Below, piece after piece: positions 48,543-59,600 of a stretch of 64,000 nucleotides of DNA (the first letter of the stretch is position 1; each line of letters starts with the position of its first letter). Source of the DNA: an uncultured Verrucomicrobiota bacterium (GTDB taxonomy: Bacteria; Verrucomicrobiota; Verrucomicrobiia; Opitutales; Seribacteraceae); assembly GCA_902569115.1 (NCBI GenBank), contig CACFTI010000008.1, positions 17,517-81,516 of the forward strand, written 5' to 3'. A program made the translations under genes and the position numbers. Under the pieces are notes generated by a model, which was not told the origin of the DNA, ran no database searches, and saw nothing but the letters and a program-made list of their open reading frames with translations.

Positions 48543-49532
48543 ATGTCACAATTTCTTCAATCATCGTTGGTCATTTTCGCCGTTTCCTTCCTTTATTGGT
48601 TACTATGCAGTTGTGTTGGTGAGCAGGATTCCCAAATAATCGAAGATAATTCTTCGTCGCCCAAGTTCACCGAAAGGGCAGACGAAGTAAATGCTTCGAC
48701 GGGGAATTCTAATCATTCGGCCGTTGCTTCAACTGAAACTCCCGTCCCAGAGGACAGTAATGCTGGAAAAGAACTTGGCTCTTCCAGTATTGATAGAATC
48801 CAAAACATTCTCGGGCGGGCTAATCCCGATTACCAAGGCCAAGGGAAATTTCATGAAGATAGTGGAGTGATCGTGGCTGCAGAGTTACCTAATTGTGGGC
48901 TTCGTGACCTTTCGCCATTGAAGGGATTACCATTGCAAGGTTTGGACTTGAGCGGTAACCCCGTGCGGGAACTCCGCCATCTTAAAGGCATGCCCCTCAG
49001 GACTCTTTTTATTGAAAATACCAGAGTTGAAACCCTACGGGACCTCGATGAGGCAAAGCTCATGGAATTGAGGCTTAATAATTCCCCCATCCAATCCCTT
49101 AAAGGTCTGGAGGGGCAACCTTTGGAAAACTTATATGCAGTTCGCACCAGAATTACCGAGGTTTCTCCAATTCGTTCCTCCAATTTGAAACAACTCTGGT
49201 TATCTGAGTCTCCGGTTTCGGATGTTTCGGGATTAGCTGGACTTCCTCTGGTCAGCCTGACCCTGCATCGTACTTTAGTGGAAGATGTTACTTTTGTTCG
49301 TCAACTACCCGTTCTCCAGCGTTTGCATATCGGTGAAACTTTGATCGAAGACTTGAGCCCGTTGGCCGGGGTCAATCTTACCCGATTGGTTTTTACACCT
49401 TCCCGCATAAAGCGGGGCATGAATGTTGTTCGCAGTCTTTACGGCTTACGGGAAATTGGAACCATATTTGACGATAGCGGGAGGGATTTAACATCTCCTG
49501 AGCAATTTTGGAGAGGAAATCTTTCGAAATGA
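48543..49532 (+). CDS. Leucine-rich-repeat lipoprotein
   Basis: A 329-residue protein with a hydrophobic signal ending in LLCSC, a probable lipobox (Cys24). A Ser/Glu/Asn-rich linker runs to about residue 90. From about residue 115, successive units of about 21-23 residues with LxxLxLxxxxVxxLxxLxGxPL spacing (for example LQGLDLSGNPVRELRHLKGMPL) form some eight leucine-rich repeats. Such proteins usually bind proteins at the surface. It is divergent from the symporter gene and converges on the sulfatase-agarase gene four bases away. Confidence 0.83.
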   Translation: MSQFLQSSLVIFAVSFLYWLLCSCVGEQDSQIIEDNSSSPKFTERADEVNASTGNSNHSAVASTETPVPEDSNAGKELGSSSIDRIQNILGRANPDYQGQGKFHEDSGVIVAAELPNCGLRDLSPLKGLPLQGLDLSGNPVRELRHLKGMPLRTLFIENTRVETLRDLDEAKLMELRLNNSPIQSLKGLEGQPLENLYAVRTRITEVSPIRSSNLKQLWLSESPVSDVSGLAGLPLVSLTLHRTLVEDVTFVRQLPVLQRLHIGETLIEDLSPLAGVNLTRLVFTPSRIKRGMNVVRSLYGLREIGTIFDDSGRDLTSPEQFWRGNLSK

Positions 49533-49536
49533 CATA

Positions 49537-52500
49537 CTATTTGATCAACTCATCGAGAATCCTCTCTGTCGAGCTATCATTCAAAGATCTGGTTTTATAA
49601 ATCTTTTTCGTTACCTTAGATACGATTTTAGTAAATTCCGGATAAGCCTTGCCCGTTACATCAATGAATCCACATTGATGATTCTCACGGTCTTTCCGAC
49701 CGCTTGCTGATTGATCTATCCATTGAAACCAATGAACTCCAACGAATCGGGGTTCTGCAAGAGCCGAGGCTAAGTAGTGTGCAAAAGAAAATCCTCGCTG
49801 GCGCTGATCCCAAGATCCAGAAAGACCGGGGCTGGGTACACCTCGATCAACGGCTCCAAAATGAAATTCTCCCGCAAGGATTGGGATATCTGCATCGGCT
49901 GGAACTTGCCATGATCTTACCCTTGAATCATACACATTAACTGAAAAAACATCCACATAGCCAATCGCCCCCCGACCCAGAATGCTTGGCCCACGATGAG
50001 TTCTACATCCGAGAAATAATGTATTTGGCAGTTCCTTGTTAATTGCAGCCTTACATTTTTGGAAAAAAGTCTGCACAAATGGAAGATAAAGCTGATCCAG
50101 CTCCTGCACTGAAGGAGTATCGCTATCTATGTCAAGTTGCTTGAGTTCTTTCATTGCCCATTGTTTTGTTGGATGCTCGCTTGGAAGATCCATGATTTTT
50201 TGACCGATCCGATCAGGCCACTCCAATTCGTTTCCCAAAAAAATACCAAGGCAATAGGGATCATTTTTTGCCCAAGACAACTTTTTTAAATTTTCTTCGA
50301 TATCTGACTGGAAATTCTCCCTGAATGGCGAGGGGAATTTTCGGTGCCCGCTTGCTTGCCACCAGATGGAAGAAATTAAAACATAGGGAGTTTTTCGATC
50401 TCGCTGTAATGATTGGTCAGACCAGCATCCAAGAGTGTTCACTCCCCACGATCTCATTCGGTCATGAATTCCCTTTCGCACTGTATCCTGCCAATTTTCT
50501 CCAAAAAACCTTCTGAAATTAAGACTGGGGTAATTTACAAATTTTTGACCGCCAATTTTTTGGATTCCAGTCCACCGTAAATAATCATCTTCTCCCGGTA
50601 AATAAGAGAAGAAGTTACCATTTGCCCGTTCTGGACCAGCGTAGGTCTCAGACTTCCATCCTGTCATACAGGTACCTATCGAAAAAAATAGATAGCCTTC
50701 TGGGTCAATTAACCACCATTTCCCGTCTACTTTTTTCGTTCTGAATCTCCCGGTAGCTTCCATTTGGGGACCATCAATCCATCCACCAAACTTGCCCATT
50801 CTCACTTTACTTGCTGAATTTGAAGCTTCCACATTTTCTCTGTGTACGACTTTACGAGCACTCGTTGAGTTCCTTGCCTTCCCTGGCCAGTTTAACGCAC
50901 GTACTTGACCCAATTCATCTAAATAGGGAAGGTCGTGTAATTTACGGTCAATCAACTCATCCTGCTGCCAAGCTAAAAAGGGTGAGTGGAGTAGAAGGTC
51001 GATTTTTCCACTGGAGGAACGAAATTCAAGGGTGATTTCCCTTAAGTCTTCGGGATAAAATTTCCTCCAGTGCAATCTATGACCATTGGGCTTGCCTAAT
51101 TGGTTTCTGAAGATTTGAGGACCTTTATAGGCATTCTCAATTGTTGGAAAAGGAAACCCTACTACTACTTTTTCCCACAGGGGGGCTACTCCGAAGCCAA
51201 CTGCATGATGGGACCAACTGGTCAAGTTTTCATTATTCAATCTTCCTTCAATAGTCGTAACACCATTTTCCCAGTTTTGAAGGGGGACTCCAACCAGCTT
51301 GAAATTACTGATATTCCATTTTATTGAAGCCTTTGGTAGCAGTGAAATTTTTACAGGGCTCTTTCCTGAGACTTTCCATTTCTGATTCCAATCCTGAATC
51401 TTAACTCCGGATGTTGATTTTATTTCACAGAGCAGGTTTGCCCGTGCAGCAAATAGTTCTTTCTGATGAATCTGGTTTGGAGTGCTGTTTTTTGAATCGT
51501 TGCCTGCAACATAAGGTTTTGTACTTCTCTTTGATTCAAAGATGTTTTTGATGCTTTGATGCATTCTTTTGACCCGGTCTTGTTGTTCCCTTTCGTCGAT
51601 CCTGTTGTTTTGTTCCAATAAGTCAGTGGCTAGATTGTATAATTCAAGGGGGGCTAAATCTTTATTGGTAATTAATTTCCAACTATTCTCTCTAATCATT
51701 TTCTTAGACATTTGACCAAAAGTGTTGCTGTTGTTGGCTTGAGCCAAAAGTGTATCTCTTAAAGAAGTGTTTTGATCACTGATCAATATCTTAAAAAATG
51801 ATTGGCTATCGAGACCGTCACCCGTGTCCATTGATTGGTTAGTAAGCTCGGCAAAGGTGGCAAAAAAGTCCTGCAACCCTATTAAAGCACTGTTTCGGGA
51901 ACCATTTCTTATTGGAGAGTTTTTATTCCCGTATCCCCAACTAATTATCAGAGGTACCCTGTGACCACCCTCATAGATCTGAGCCTTACTGCCACGAAGC
52001 CCTTCATTTGAATTATGCCCTGCTCGTGATTTTCCGATTGGTCCACGGGAAAGGCCCCCGTTATCACTGGTGAAAATTATCAGGGTATTTTCCAATTCAC
52101 CATTCGCTTTGAGAGCTTCCATTATTTTCCCTAGGCTTATATCAGCCTCCACCAACATATCCAGATGAGCGTCGAGCGATGCACCTTTTACTTTTTCCCC
52201 CATCAGTTCATCAGGGGGGGTATGAGGAACATGACAAGACTGGCTCCAATAATACATGAAGAATGGTTTTCGTATTCCCCTTTCTTCATTATTTTCAGAA
52301 TGTCTTTTCAGAAAAGATAATGCTTTTTGGGTTAAAACCGGACCCGCCATCGACGAATCCCAATCGGGTGAACCAAAACCATCTGCCTCAATAACTGAAT
52401 CACCGTAAGAACCAGTTTTCCACTCCCTAAGCTTTGTGGGATCACCAACAAGTATTCCATTTTCAATTGCGATATAAGGAGAGCCCTGAATTCCTTGAGG

Positions 52501-53034
52501 GAGTTCATAGGCATAGTCAAAGCCAAGGGATGCAGGTGTGTTCTCAACTTTGCGTCCAAAATCAAAGTCTTTAAAGCCACCCTTCATACTAAGTTTGGGT
52601 TTACCCGTTGATTTACTGAATACTTTTCCTCCCAAATGAACCTTTCCGAGAAAGGCAGTGTGATAACCTACTTTTTTCATTAACTGACCAACAGTTTGTT
52701 GTCCGCTCAAAACCTGAGATGGCATATTAAATAACCAGGTGCCGTTCGGATTTCTCCCACGCCATGGATAGTTTCCTGTCATAACACTGTAACGCGTGGG
52801 AGCACATACGGCGGCCGGTGCATGGGCATCGGTGAAAGTCATCCCTGCTGCAGCTAATTTTTCCAAATTGGGCATCGATACCTTGCTGTTCTTATTGTAA
52901 ACCCGTGAATCTCCAATTCCCATATCGTCCATCAGGAAAACAAGAATGTTGGGGGGAGCCATTATTTGTCCTAGTGCAAAAGAACAGAGAACAGGAAGTA
53001 AGCTTAATGTTAGACAGGCTGTGCTATGATACAT
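49537..53034 (-). CDS. Sulfatase fused to GH50-like beta-agarase
   Basis: A 1165-residue exported protein (signal about 1-22). Residues about 25-505 are a type I sulfatase. They have the metal aspartates D36-D37, the formylglycine motif C77-A-P-T-R81 and FTSDNGG (322-328). Residues about 525-760 look like the beta-sandwich domain that precedes GH50 catalytic domains. Residues about 763-1140 resemble a GH50 agarase TIM barrel: GRFRTKKVDGKWWLIDPEGYL, the acid/base candidate Glu936 in GNELEW, the nucleophile candidate Glu1056 in AGEFHFGAVDRG, then VGVHWFQWIDQ. One polypeptide would remove sulfate and cleave the galactan. No stop or frame change separates the halves. Confidence 0.85.
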   Translation of the reverse strand: MYHSTACLTLSLLPVLCSFALGQIMAPPNILVFLMDDMGIGDSRVYNKNSKVSMPNLEKLAAAGMTFTDAHAPAAVCAPTRYSVMTGNYPWRGRNPNGTWLFNMPSQVLSGQQTVGQLMKKVGYHTAFLGKVHLGGKVFSKSTGKPKLSMKGGFKDFDFGRKVENTPASLGFDYAYELPQGIQGSPYIAIENGILVGDPTKLREWKTGSYGDSVIEADGFGSPDWDSSMAGPVLTQKALSFLKRHSENNEERGIRKPFFMYYWSQSCHVPHTPPDELMGEKVKGASLDAHLDMLVEADISLGKIMEALKANGELENTLIIFTSDNGGLSRGPIGKSRAGHNSNEGLRGSKAQIYEGGHRVPLIISWGYGNKNSPIRNGSRNSALIGLQDFFATFAELTNQSMDTGDGLDSQSFFKILISDQNTSLRDTLLAQANNSNTFGQMSKKMIRENSWKLITNKDLAPLELYNLATDLLEQNNRIDEREQQDRVKRMHQSIKNIFESKRSTKPYVAGNDSKNSTPNQIHQKELFAARANLLCEIKSTSGVKIQDWNQKWKVSGKSPVKISLLPKASIKWNISNFKLVGVPLQNWENGVTTIEGRLNNENLTSWSHHAVGFGVAPLWEKVVVGFPFPTIENAYKGPQIFRNQLGKPNGHRLHWRKFYPEDLREITLEFRSSSGKIDLLLHSPFLAWQQDELIDRKLHDLPYLDELGQVRALNWPGKARNSTSARKVVHRENVEASNSASKVRMGKFGGWIDGPQMEATGRFRTKKVDGKWWLIDPEGYLFFSIGTCMTGWKSETYAGPERANGNFFSYLPGEDDYLRWTGIQKIGGQKFVNYPSLNFRRFFGENWQDTVRKGIHDRMRSWGVNTLGCWSDQSLQRDRKTPYVLISSIWWQASGHRKFPSPFRENFQSDIEENLKKLSWAKNDPYCLGIFLGNELEWPDRIGQKIMDLPSEHPTKQWAMKELKQLDIDSDTPSVQELDQLYLPFVQTFFQKCKAAINKELPNTLFLGCRTHRGPSILGRGAIGYVDVFSVNVYDSRVRSWQVPADADIPILAGEFHFGAVDRGVPSPGLSGSWDQRQRGFSFAHYLASALAEPRFVGVHWFQWIDQSASGRKDRENHQCGFIDVTGKAYPEFTKIVSKVTKKIYKTRSLNDSSTERILDELIK

Positions 53035-53060
53035 AATTAAAAATGGAACCGAAAATGAGA

Positions 53061-53095
53061 AAGCCCGGTATCGCTCATTTGCAAGTACCGGGCTT
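53061..53095 (-). terminator. Hairpin between the small exported protein and sulfatase-agarase genes
   Basis: AAGCCCGGTA (53061-53070) and TACCGGGCTT (53086-53095) pair perfectly over 10 bp around a 15-base loop. On the minus strand it follows the gene at 53114-53416 and is trailed by a broken T tract. It could terminate or stabilise that transcript. Confidence 0.6.
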
Positions 53096-53113
53096 TTATA
53101 AATTATACTGCTC

Positions 53114-53416
53114 TTACTTTACGGGTTTAACCGATACAATGTAAGTCATCAAAGTAATCTTGGCACCTTCCTTCTTTTTAATCTTAGCGATGATTTTTAC
53201 TTTCTTGTCCGTTAGGTCCCCCACTTTTTCTATAGTACCCTTATTGAAAGCATAATATTTTTTCTTATCTTTATCATTTGTAAATACAAGAGCACCTTTT
53301 TCATTTTTGATAAAGGTACCAGTAGCTTGAAGTTTGACTGCTTCTTCTGCCGCAAAGCCGAAGTTTGAGAAAAAAGCACCCAGAGTAAGAAGAGATAATA
53401 GTGTAATACGATTCAT
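53114..53416 (-). CDS. Small exported protein of unknown function
   Basis: A 100-residue protein starting at MNRITLLSLLTLGAFFSNFG, with a clear signal peptide cleaved near FGFAA. Longer in-frame starts exist up to 53617 but run inside the sulfatase gene and lack conservation-like sequence. The mature part is a Lys-rich beta-type domain (VKLQATGTFIKNEKGALVFTN, VKIIAKIKKKEGAKITL), possibly an OB-like fold. It lies 20 bases after the EF-hand sulfatase and before the sulfatase-agarase gene on the same strand. I recognise no family. Confidence 0.72.
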   Translation of the reverse strand: MNRITLLSLLTLGAFFSNFGFAAEEAVKLQATGTFIKNEKGALVFTNDKDKKKYYAFNKGTIEKVGDLTDKKVKIIAKIKKKEGAKITLMTYIVSVKPVK

Positions 53417-53435
53417 TTGGAATAGCTTTAGGGGT

Positions 53436-55277
53436 TTAATTATTTTGTTTTTTATGTGCATGAAATTCGGGCCAGGAGAGGATGCCGTCCTGATTAGTAT
53501 CTGCAGAAGGATTTTTGCGGAAATATGAATTTTTCCAATGTTCATTTTGTAGGACTTTTTTTTCCTCTTCGGACATTTTCCTATGAGCAGTGAGTTCGGC
53601 CCAGGTAAATTTTCCATCTCCGTTTGAATCAGCCGATGGGTTTTTCTTCAAATACTGTTCCTTCCAATACTCATTGCTCTTTGGTTTTTCTGGAATGCTT
53701 TTAGGGATGATGGAGAGAAGTTGTGCTCGAAATCCGGTCAATTTCTTCTCGAATTTTGTATTCTGAGCCAAGTTATTCCATTCGTGATCATCTTTGACCG
53801 TGTGGTATAACTCTTCTTTTCCATTCTCGTATCGAATATATCGCCAGTCCTTGAAACGGAGGGAATAATTTTGAAAAGCTGGATCATAATACTGAGCCCA
53901 TTTATAAAGAGCAGTAATTGCATAGTCAGGGCCATCCCATTTCCCTGTCTTGGGATTTTGAAGAAGAGGTTTAAGTGAAAAGCCATCAAGCGGACGGCCT
54001 TTATCATTTTTCATGGTGTTGGAGGGTAAACCGCAAAGATCAAGGAGGGTGGGGTAAAGATCTACGAGGGAAACGGGTTGATCACATTTCTTACCATTAC
54101 CTGAAAAATCTGGTGCACGGATGATGAGGGGTACCCGTGTGCTTTCCTGCCAAAGAGAATTTTTGTAAAGATAGTCTTTTTCACCATTTCCCCATCCATG
54201 ATCACTGGTGAAAATAACAATGGTATTTTTATCCAACCCGGTTTCCTTAAGTGCCTCGAGAATATCACCCATTAAATCATCGACCGATGCGACAGATGCC
54301 AAGTAAGCCTGAATAAATTTCTTCAGGGCCAACTTGCGGTTTCCCCCATAGGATGCAACGAGGCTATCGTACATTTTCGTTCCCCGGTCCCCGCTCCGGT
54401 CATCTTCCTTTGAAGTTACGGTGTGCTTAAAGGTATCATCCGCGTCTGCTTTTAAAATTTTCGGCAGTTCTATTGATTCAAGGGGGAATAGATCGAAGTA
54501 TTTTTGCGGTACGATTAGCGGAGTGTGTGGACGCACAAAACCCACACCCATAAAAAATGGTTTTTGCTTTTTGGATTGAGCAAGCTCTCTGAGTCTTTTT
54601 ACCGCCCATTGTGCATTGAGTTCATCACCAGTTGGATCACGGTCATCATCCGAATTATATTTCATTGCCCTTTGCTTACGCCAGCTCCCAGTAATCCAGC
54701 TATAGTTTTTTCCGGTATTGGATGATTTTTTATCTGTAACATTTTCCAGTGGTCCAAAATTTCCGTCGATGATTCCGAAGTCATCTCTGAATGGAGCTGG
54801 TACGCTCAAGTTGGGGATCCTCTCCTTTCCATCATAAAGGAATGGACCGTAATCTGACGGATGCCCCAATTCTTTCCATTCCTGTTGATCCCGGTTATGC
54901 ATAACTTTACCCGTTCCCAAGGTGTGGTATCCATTTTCTCCAAAATGATCCATCATGGTTCGTGAATTTTTGAGAATTTCATTCTTATCCCAATCCTCAA
55001 AACCAAACTGTTGAGAGGTATGGGGATAAATGCCTGTGGCAAAGCTTGCCCGGGAAGGGTTGCAGATTGGAATATTGCAATGTGCCTGAGTGAAGGATAC
55101 GCCACTCTCAACTAACTTTCGGATATGAGGCGTCTTGGTTTGGGGATGACCACCAAGAGTTTCCACATAATCATTCAGATCATCACATACGATTAACAAA
55201 ACATTGGGCTTATCTGAGGAAAAGCACAGTAAACTGAACCCACAAAAGAAAAGACAGATGAGTTTCAAAAATGACAT
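53436..55277 (-). CDS. Exported sulfatase with C-terminal tandem EF-hands
   Basis: A 613-residue type I sulfatase resembling iduronate-2-sulfatase-like enzymes. It has a signal peptide (about 1-21), metal aspartates in VCDDLND (D32-D33), the formylglycine motif C72-N-P-S-R76 and FTSDHGWGNG for the distal metal/substrate site. After about residue 545 a duplicated unit of about 38 residues carries two Ca-binding loops, DSNGDGKFTWAE and DTNQDGILSWPE. Both follow the same KKNPSAD / RKNPSAD lead-in. It would remove sulfate from a polysaccharide. The maturation enzyme is not in this window. Confidence 0.92.
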   Translation of the reverse strand: MSFLKLICLFFCGFSLLCFSSDKPNVLLIVCDDLNDYVETLGGHPQTKTPHIRKLVESGVSFTQAHCNIPICNPSRASFATGIYPHTSQQFGFEDWDKNEILKNSRTMMDHFGENGYHTLGTGKVMHNRDQQEWKELGHPSDYGPFLYDGKERIPNLSVPAPFRDDFGIIDGNFGPLENVTDKKSSNTGKNYSWITGSWRKQRAMKYNSDDDRDPTGDELNAQWAVKRLRELAQSKKQKPFFMGVGFVRPHTPLIVPQKYFDLFPLESIELPKILKADADDTFKHTVTSKEDDRSGDRGTKMYDSLVASYGGNRKLALKKFIQAYLASVASVDDLMGDILEALKETGLDKNTIVIFTSDHGWGNGEKDYLYKNSLWQESTRVPLIIRAPDFSGNGKKCDQPVSLVDLYPTLLDLCGLPSNTMKNDKGRPLDGFSLKPLLQNPKTGKWDGPDYAITALYKWAQYYDPAFQNYSLRFKDWRYIRYENGKEELYHTVKDDHEWNNLAQNTKFEKKLTGFRAQLLSIIPKSIPEKPKSNEYWKEQYLKKNPSADSNGDGKFTWAELTAHRKMSEEEKKVLQNEHWKNSYFRKNPSADTNQDGILSWPEFHAHKKQNN

Positions 55278-55354
55278 GAGTACCTTATGTTTCGTTAAGG
55301 CATAAAACTCAACAAATATATCCTAAATTAAAATCTGGTAATTTTTGTGAAACC

Positions 55355-56638
55355 TTAGGAAAAAAGCTGCTTGATCGGGTTTCCGTTATCGGTGATAGGG
55401 ACTGGGCGATCACCATCATAAAGATATTTACTGGCGTCGATTTGCATTGCAGCACAAACAGTGGCAAAAAAATCGGGAACGGAGACTGGGTTTTCAACAA
55501 TTTTTTTGGAAATTTCATCAGTCTGTCCGTATGCCCCGCAGTGGTTCAACCCCCCTCCTGCCAGCACACAGGTCATAGCTTTCCCCTGGTGTCCACGGCC
55601 GCCTCCGCCATCAAATTCAGGTGGTCGACCAAATTCGGTGGTAATCATAATTAAAGTTTTATCCAATAAGCTCTTCTTTTCCAGGTCGAGAATGAGGGCG
55701 GAAACCGCATTATCCATTTCCCTGATCAATTCATGCTGATTTAGGATTCCCTGATTATGCACATCCCAGCCAGTACCATTTAGAAAGTTGAGATTATGGG
55801 ACACTTCGACGAAACGGACTCCTCTTTCGATAAGTCTTCGACTAAGCAGGCAGCGCTGACCAAATTCACCTCCATAATTTTCGCGCAGTGTACTTGGCTC
55901 GTTGTCTAACTCGAATGCACGGTTAAAAGAAGGACCGCTTAAGCGAATGCTTTCATCAATGATCTCATCGTAGCCGGCAAGACGGGCATCTTCCGGCCTT
56001 CCTGTTGAGTTTCTTAAATCTGATAAAAGCTTGTTTCTCCGATCCTGTCTAAAGCTGCTAATATTTTTCGGACGAGAAAGACCGGCAGGTCCCTGGGATG
56101 TGTCGGTCAAATAAAGATATCCATGCTTCGATCCGAGGAATCCAGGACCACGGGTGACATTGGGATATCCGATGACTACATAAGCCGGAGCCGAATCATC
56201 GGCGGGGCCACGCTCATGGGCAATCAATGACCCAATGGAAGGGTAGGTAACGGTTCCGCTGATTGCCCGACCGGTGTGCATAAAATTGGTGGCGGCTGCG
56301 TGTTCGTCGATTACTTTATGGTTAACCGAACGAACAGCTGTGATCCGGTCCATTAAAGAAGCCATTCTTGGCAAATGTTCACAGAGTTGTACGCCGGGCA
56401 CTGCGGTATCGATTGAATCATAGTAAGAGCCGGGAATTTTCTCTTTTGGGTCTCCTTTCCGTTTAGGGTCAAAAGTATCAACCTGCCCCATTCCGCCTCC
56501 CAACCAAATGGAAATCACATGCTCGGTTTTTCCCATCGGGTTACCGCTGGCTATCTGTTTTGCTTGCGTCAGTGCAGGTAGGCAGAATCCGGTTAGGGAT
56601 CCAGCTTTTACGAAATTTCGTCGTGTCAGTCTATTCAT
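55355..56638 (-). CDS. DUF1501 Tat-exported protein
   Basis: A 427-residue member of the DUF1501 family, a sulfatase/alkaline-phosphatase-fold relative common in Planctomycetes and Verrucomicrobia. A twin-arginine signal is visible in [11 protein letters not shown]. Conserved blocks include [43 protein letters not shown] and [19 protein letters not shown]. It is 19 bases after the DUF1553 cytochrome gene and follows it on the same strand, the usual paired order. Biochemical function is not established. Confidence 0.93.
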   Translation of the reverse strand: MNRLTRRNFVKAGSLTGFCLPALTQAKQIASGNPMGKTEHVISIWLGGGMGQVDTFDPKRKGDPKEKIPGSYYDSIDTAVPGVQLCEHLPRMASLMDRITAVRSVNHKVIDEHAAATNFMHTGRAISGTVTYPSIGSLIAHERGPADDSAPAYVVIGYPNVTRGPGFLGSKHGYLYLTDTSQGPAGLSRPKNISSFRQDRRNKLLSDLRNSTGRPEDARLAGYDEIIDESIRLSGPSFNRAFELDNEPSTLRENYGGEFGQRCLLSRRLIERGVRFVEVSHNLNFLNGTGWDVHNQGILNQHELIREMDNAVSALILDLEKKSLLDKTLIMITTEFGRPPEFDGGGGRGHQGKAMTCVLAGGGLNHCGAYGQTDEISKKIVENPVSVPDFFATVCAAMQIDASKYLYDGDRPVPITDNGNPIKQLFS

Positions 56639-56657
56639 GGCTTCTCGTTTTTGTTTA

Positions 56658-59600
56658 TTAATTTAACCAGACAAATTCCCGGTGATTGATCAAACTCCAT
56701 ATCAGATCTTCGTATCTCTCCCTCCAGTCAGGGTTAATCCGAGGATCGACCGGTGGGCCCTGGCGAACCTGTTTTTCAACCTCGATTTGAATGGTTGTAG
56801 CTTCCGGGCTGAGATGATTAAACCAGGTAATCAAGGGTAGTTTTTCTGGTTCTTCTGGTTTATGTGAATCAGCCTTTGGGATGATGCGATTTTCGAACCC
56901 AGCACTAATCAGATCAAGTGCACTTTTTTGCTCACTTTGATTGGGTAGTCTGCCGAGGAACCGCAGAAAAATATTTTCTATCAATTCAGGTGCACTTTTA
57001 GAATCCAATGTAATTTCAGCAAGGAAACTCTGTTTTGAAACTCTTGCAACATTACTGACCAGTACTCCATTTGCCAAAATACCTGACTGGAGTACACTTG
57101 GGTCTTTTTCCCGCTGATGAACTGGTTTTTGCCGGGTGCCTGTCCATCCAAATGCTTTCAACACATTTACAATGGTTTGTGCTTTGGGCTTCGCTAGGCT
57201 GGGTCGATCCCTTGAATTGTTTAGGGTTCCCATCATCCATGCTCTTGTAGGTCTGCCGAGCGTGTTTCTTTGTTTCAACGACCTTCCTCCGTCAAAGACA
57301 AAAGTTAGAATTTCGGAGTCTATTTTCTGATGAGTCGAAGAGTGCAATGCATCGACAACCTGTTCGGCATTAAGCCTTCTGGGGTCAGGGGAAAGAAATA
57401 CACGAGAAAGATGATTACTTTGAGCATTTTTTCCAATTGCCTGCCGCTGGTATGCATTCGATTTCATGATTAATTTGAAGATGGCTCGTGGGTCATATTC
57501 GAATTCAACCAGCTTGATCGCGAGCCAATCCAAAAGCTCAGGATGACTCGGTTGATTGCCCTCCCAGTCATGGGCAGGTTCCACAATGCCTGCCCCCATG
57601 AGCCTTTTCCAAATCCGGTTAACGATCACCTTGGCAAACCTTTTGTTTTCATGGGAGGTAACCAGCATGGCCAATCTTTCACGCGAATCTTGTTTATTTA
57701 TTAACAGATGTTCGAGGCTTGTTGATTTTGTGGGGTCTATGAATTCCTTAAGGGACCAAGTGGGGGGAATGGTTTCATTCGGCTTAAGCGAAACCTCAAT
57801 CAAAGATTTTCGGCCTTTATGTTGGAAGAAAGATGCGGGTACCCGGCTGGAAGAGGGCACCTTGACTGGTTTTCGTTCGAGCATTGCGGATAAGGAAAAG
57901 AGATCACGCTGTTTTGATGAATGATAGGGGGCATCATGGCATCGGGCACATTGCATCTCTACCCCTAGAAAAGAAGACGCAATGATATGTGCCTTGGCCG
58001 CAAAGGGTGCGTCATTTTCCGCGGCTTGGCCAAACCCGGCACTTCCTCCCCTGGCAGAGTCGCCTCTCATCAAAATCAATTCGGTTACGATCCGGTCGAG
58101 AGGTTTTTGATCGATGAATGATTCGTATAGGAACCAGCGAAATGGCCCCGTGCTGTTAAGGGATTGGTTGAGAAGGGTGGGGTTTTCAGCCAAAAGATCG
58201 AGCCATTCTCCCATCCAATTGTCCACCACTTCATCTTTGGCGAGAAGTGTATCGATCATTTTATCTCGTTTCTGCGGGTCTTGATCATCAGCAAACGAGC
58301 GGATAGCTTCAGGACTTGGCGGAATGCCCACTGAGTCGAAATAGACTCTTCGAATAAAAGTATAGTCATCCGCTGAAGCAGGGACATCTAAAGTGAGAGA
58401 ATGTTGCGGACTTTTCCACTTCGCCCCCTGTTGAATCCATTTTCCGATCACATCAATTTCTTCTTTGCTCAGATGGTCACCTGATGGCGGCATAATCTGA
58501 TCTTCATCCTCCGAGATAATACGTGCCATGATTTCACTGCCCATAGGATCTTCTGGAATGATTGCCGGAAGTTCTGATTCACCGCCAATCAAGGCAGTTT
58601 GTCTTTCGCTCAGATCCAATCCCCCTTTTTTCTTTTTACTTCCATGGCAACGGAAACAATTATGCTCTAAAATATGGAATGCTGAAGAGGCTAAATCATC
58701 ACTTCCACCTGAGTCTTTTTTCAGATGGGTCATTTTTTGCGTAATGTAATTATCAATTTGGCCCGATGAGATTTCTTTTTGAAGAATTGGATGTTGTGAA
58801 AGCCATTCTTTTTGAACTTCTCTTCTTTTCTTCCACATTGCATCCTGCGAACGGGCGAGTTGCCTCCTTCGGGTGGCATCGAACAAGGAAAGCAATGAAT
58901 CGGTTGTTTCGAGGGTATTCTCGACTTCCTTGTCATTCAATACCGGCATATTATCTGACACGGGAGTGAGTAGATGATATAATTTTCCATCTTTACTTTC
59001 CATGGCAACGAGGGTCTCGCCAGTCTCAGTCCTTTGGTTGGTACCCCCAACAATCTGTTCGAAAACGATTCTTTTGATCCCTTCGTTTTTTACGGAAAGG
59101 AATCCTTCCACTTCCTGCTGATGATATCCCTTGACTCGAAGATTTTCTTTGGGAGCTTTTGCCAATGGGGTAACGGGGCTATGTCCGTCGTTTCTTCTAC
59201 CAGAGGCTGGTTTAGTGGAAAGAACTTCCTCTCCATCTATCCAAAGCCTCGAAAGACCCCGGGCTCTTATCAGGAAGCGGTTTTGACCACTGGGAAGTTT
59301 TAGATCCGCAGCCATTCTAAGTAAAATTGGGGCATTCCATTTGTCCCGAATTCCCCATGAATCGTAGGCGTAGGGAATTCTTGGCAGTAAAAACGAGGGT
59401 TGTTCCCATTCCGAGCCTGGCATCTTTTGCTCGAGGTTTCTGGGCCAAGATTTGAATGAGTTTAAACCTTCGATGATCTGAACCAAAACCTGACCTGATT
59501 CGATTTTGCCCATTTCCGGCATTTTGGATGGCTCCCATTTGACTACCTTTGGGCCTCCCGCCCGCTTAAATTTTTGTTTTACCAAGTTGTCGTTCAAAAT

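Noticed and set aside
53417-53617. Longer N-terminus for the small exported protein
   Set aside because: The extension overlaps the sulfatase gene in another frame, and the signal peptide starts at 53416.
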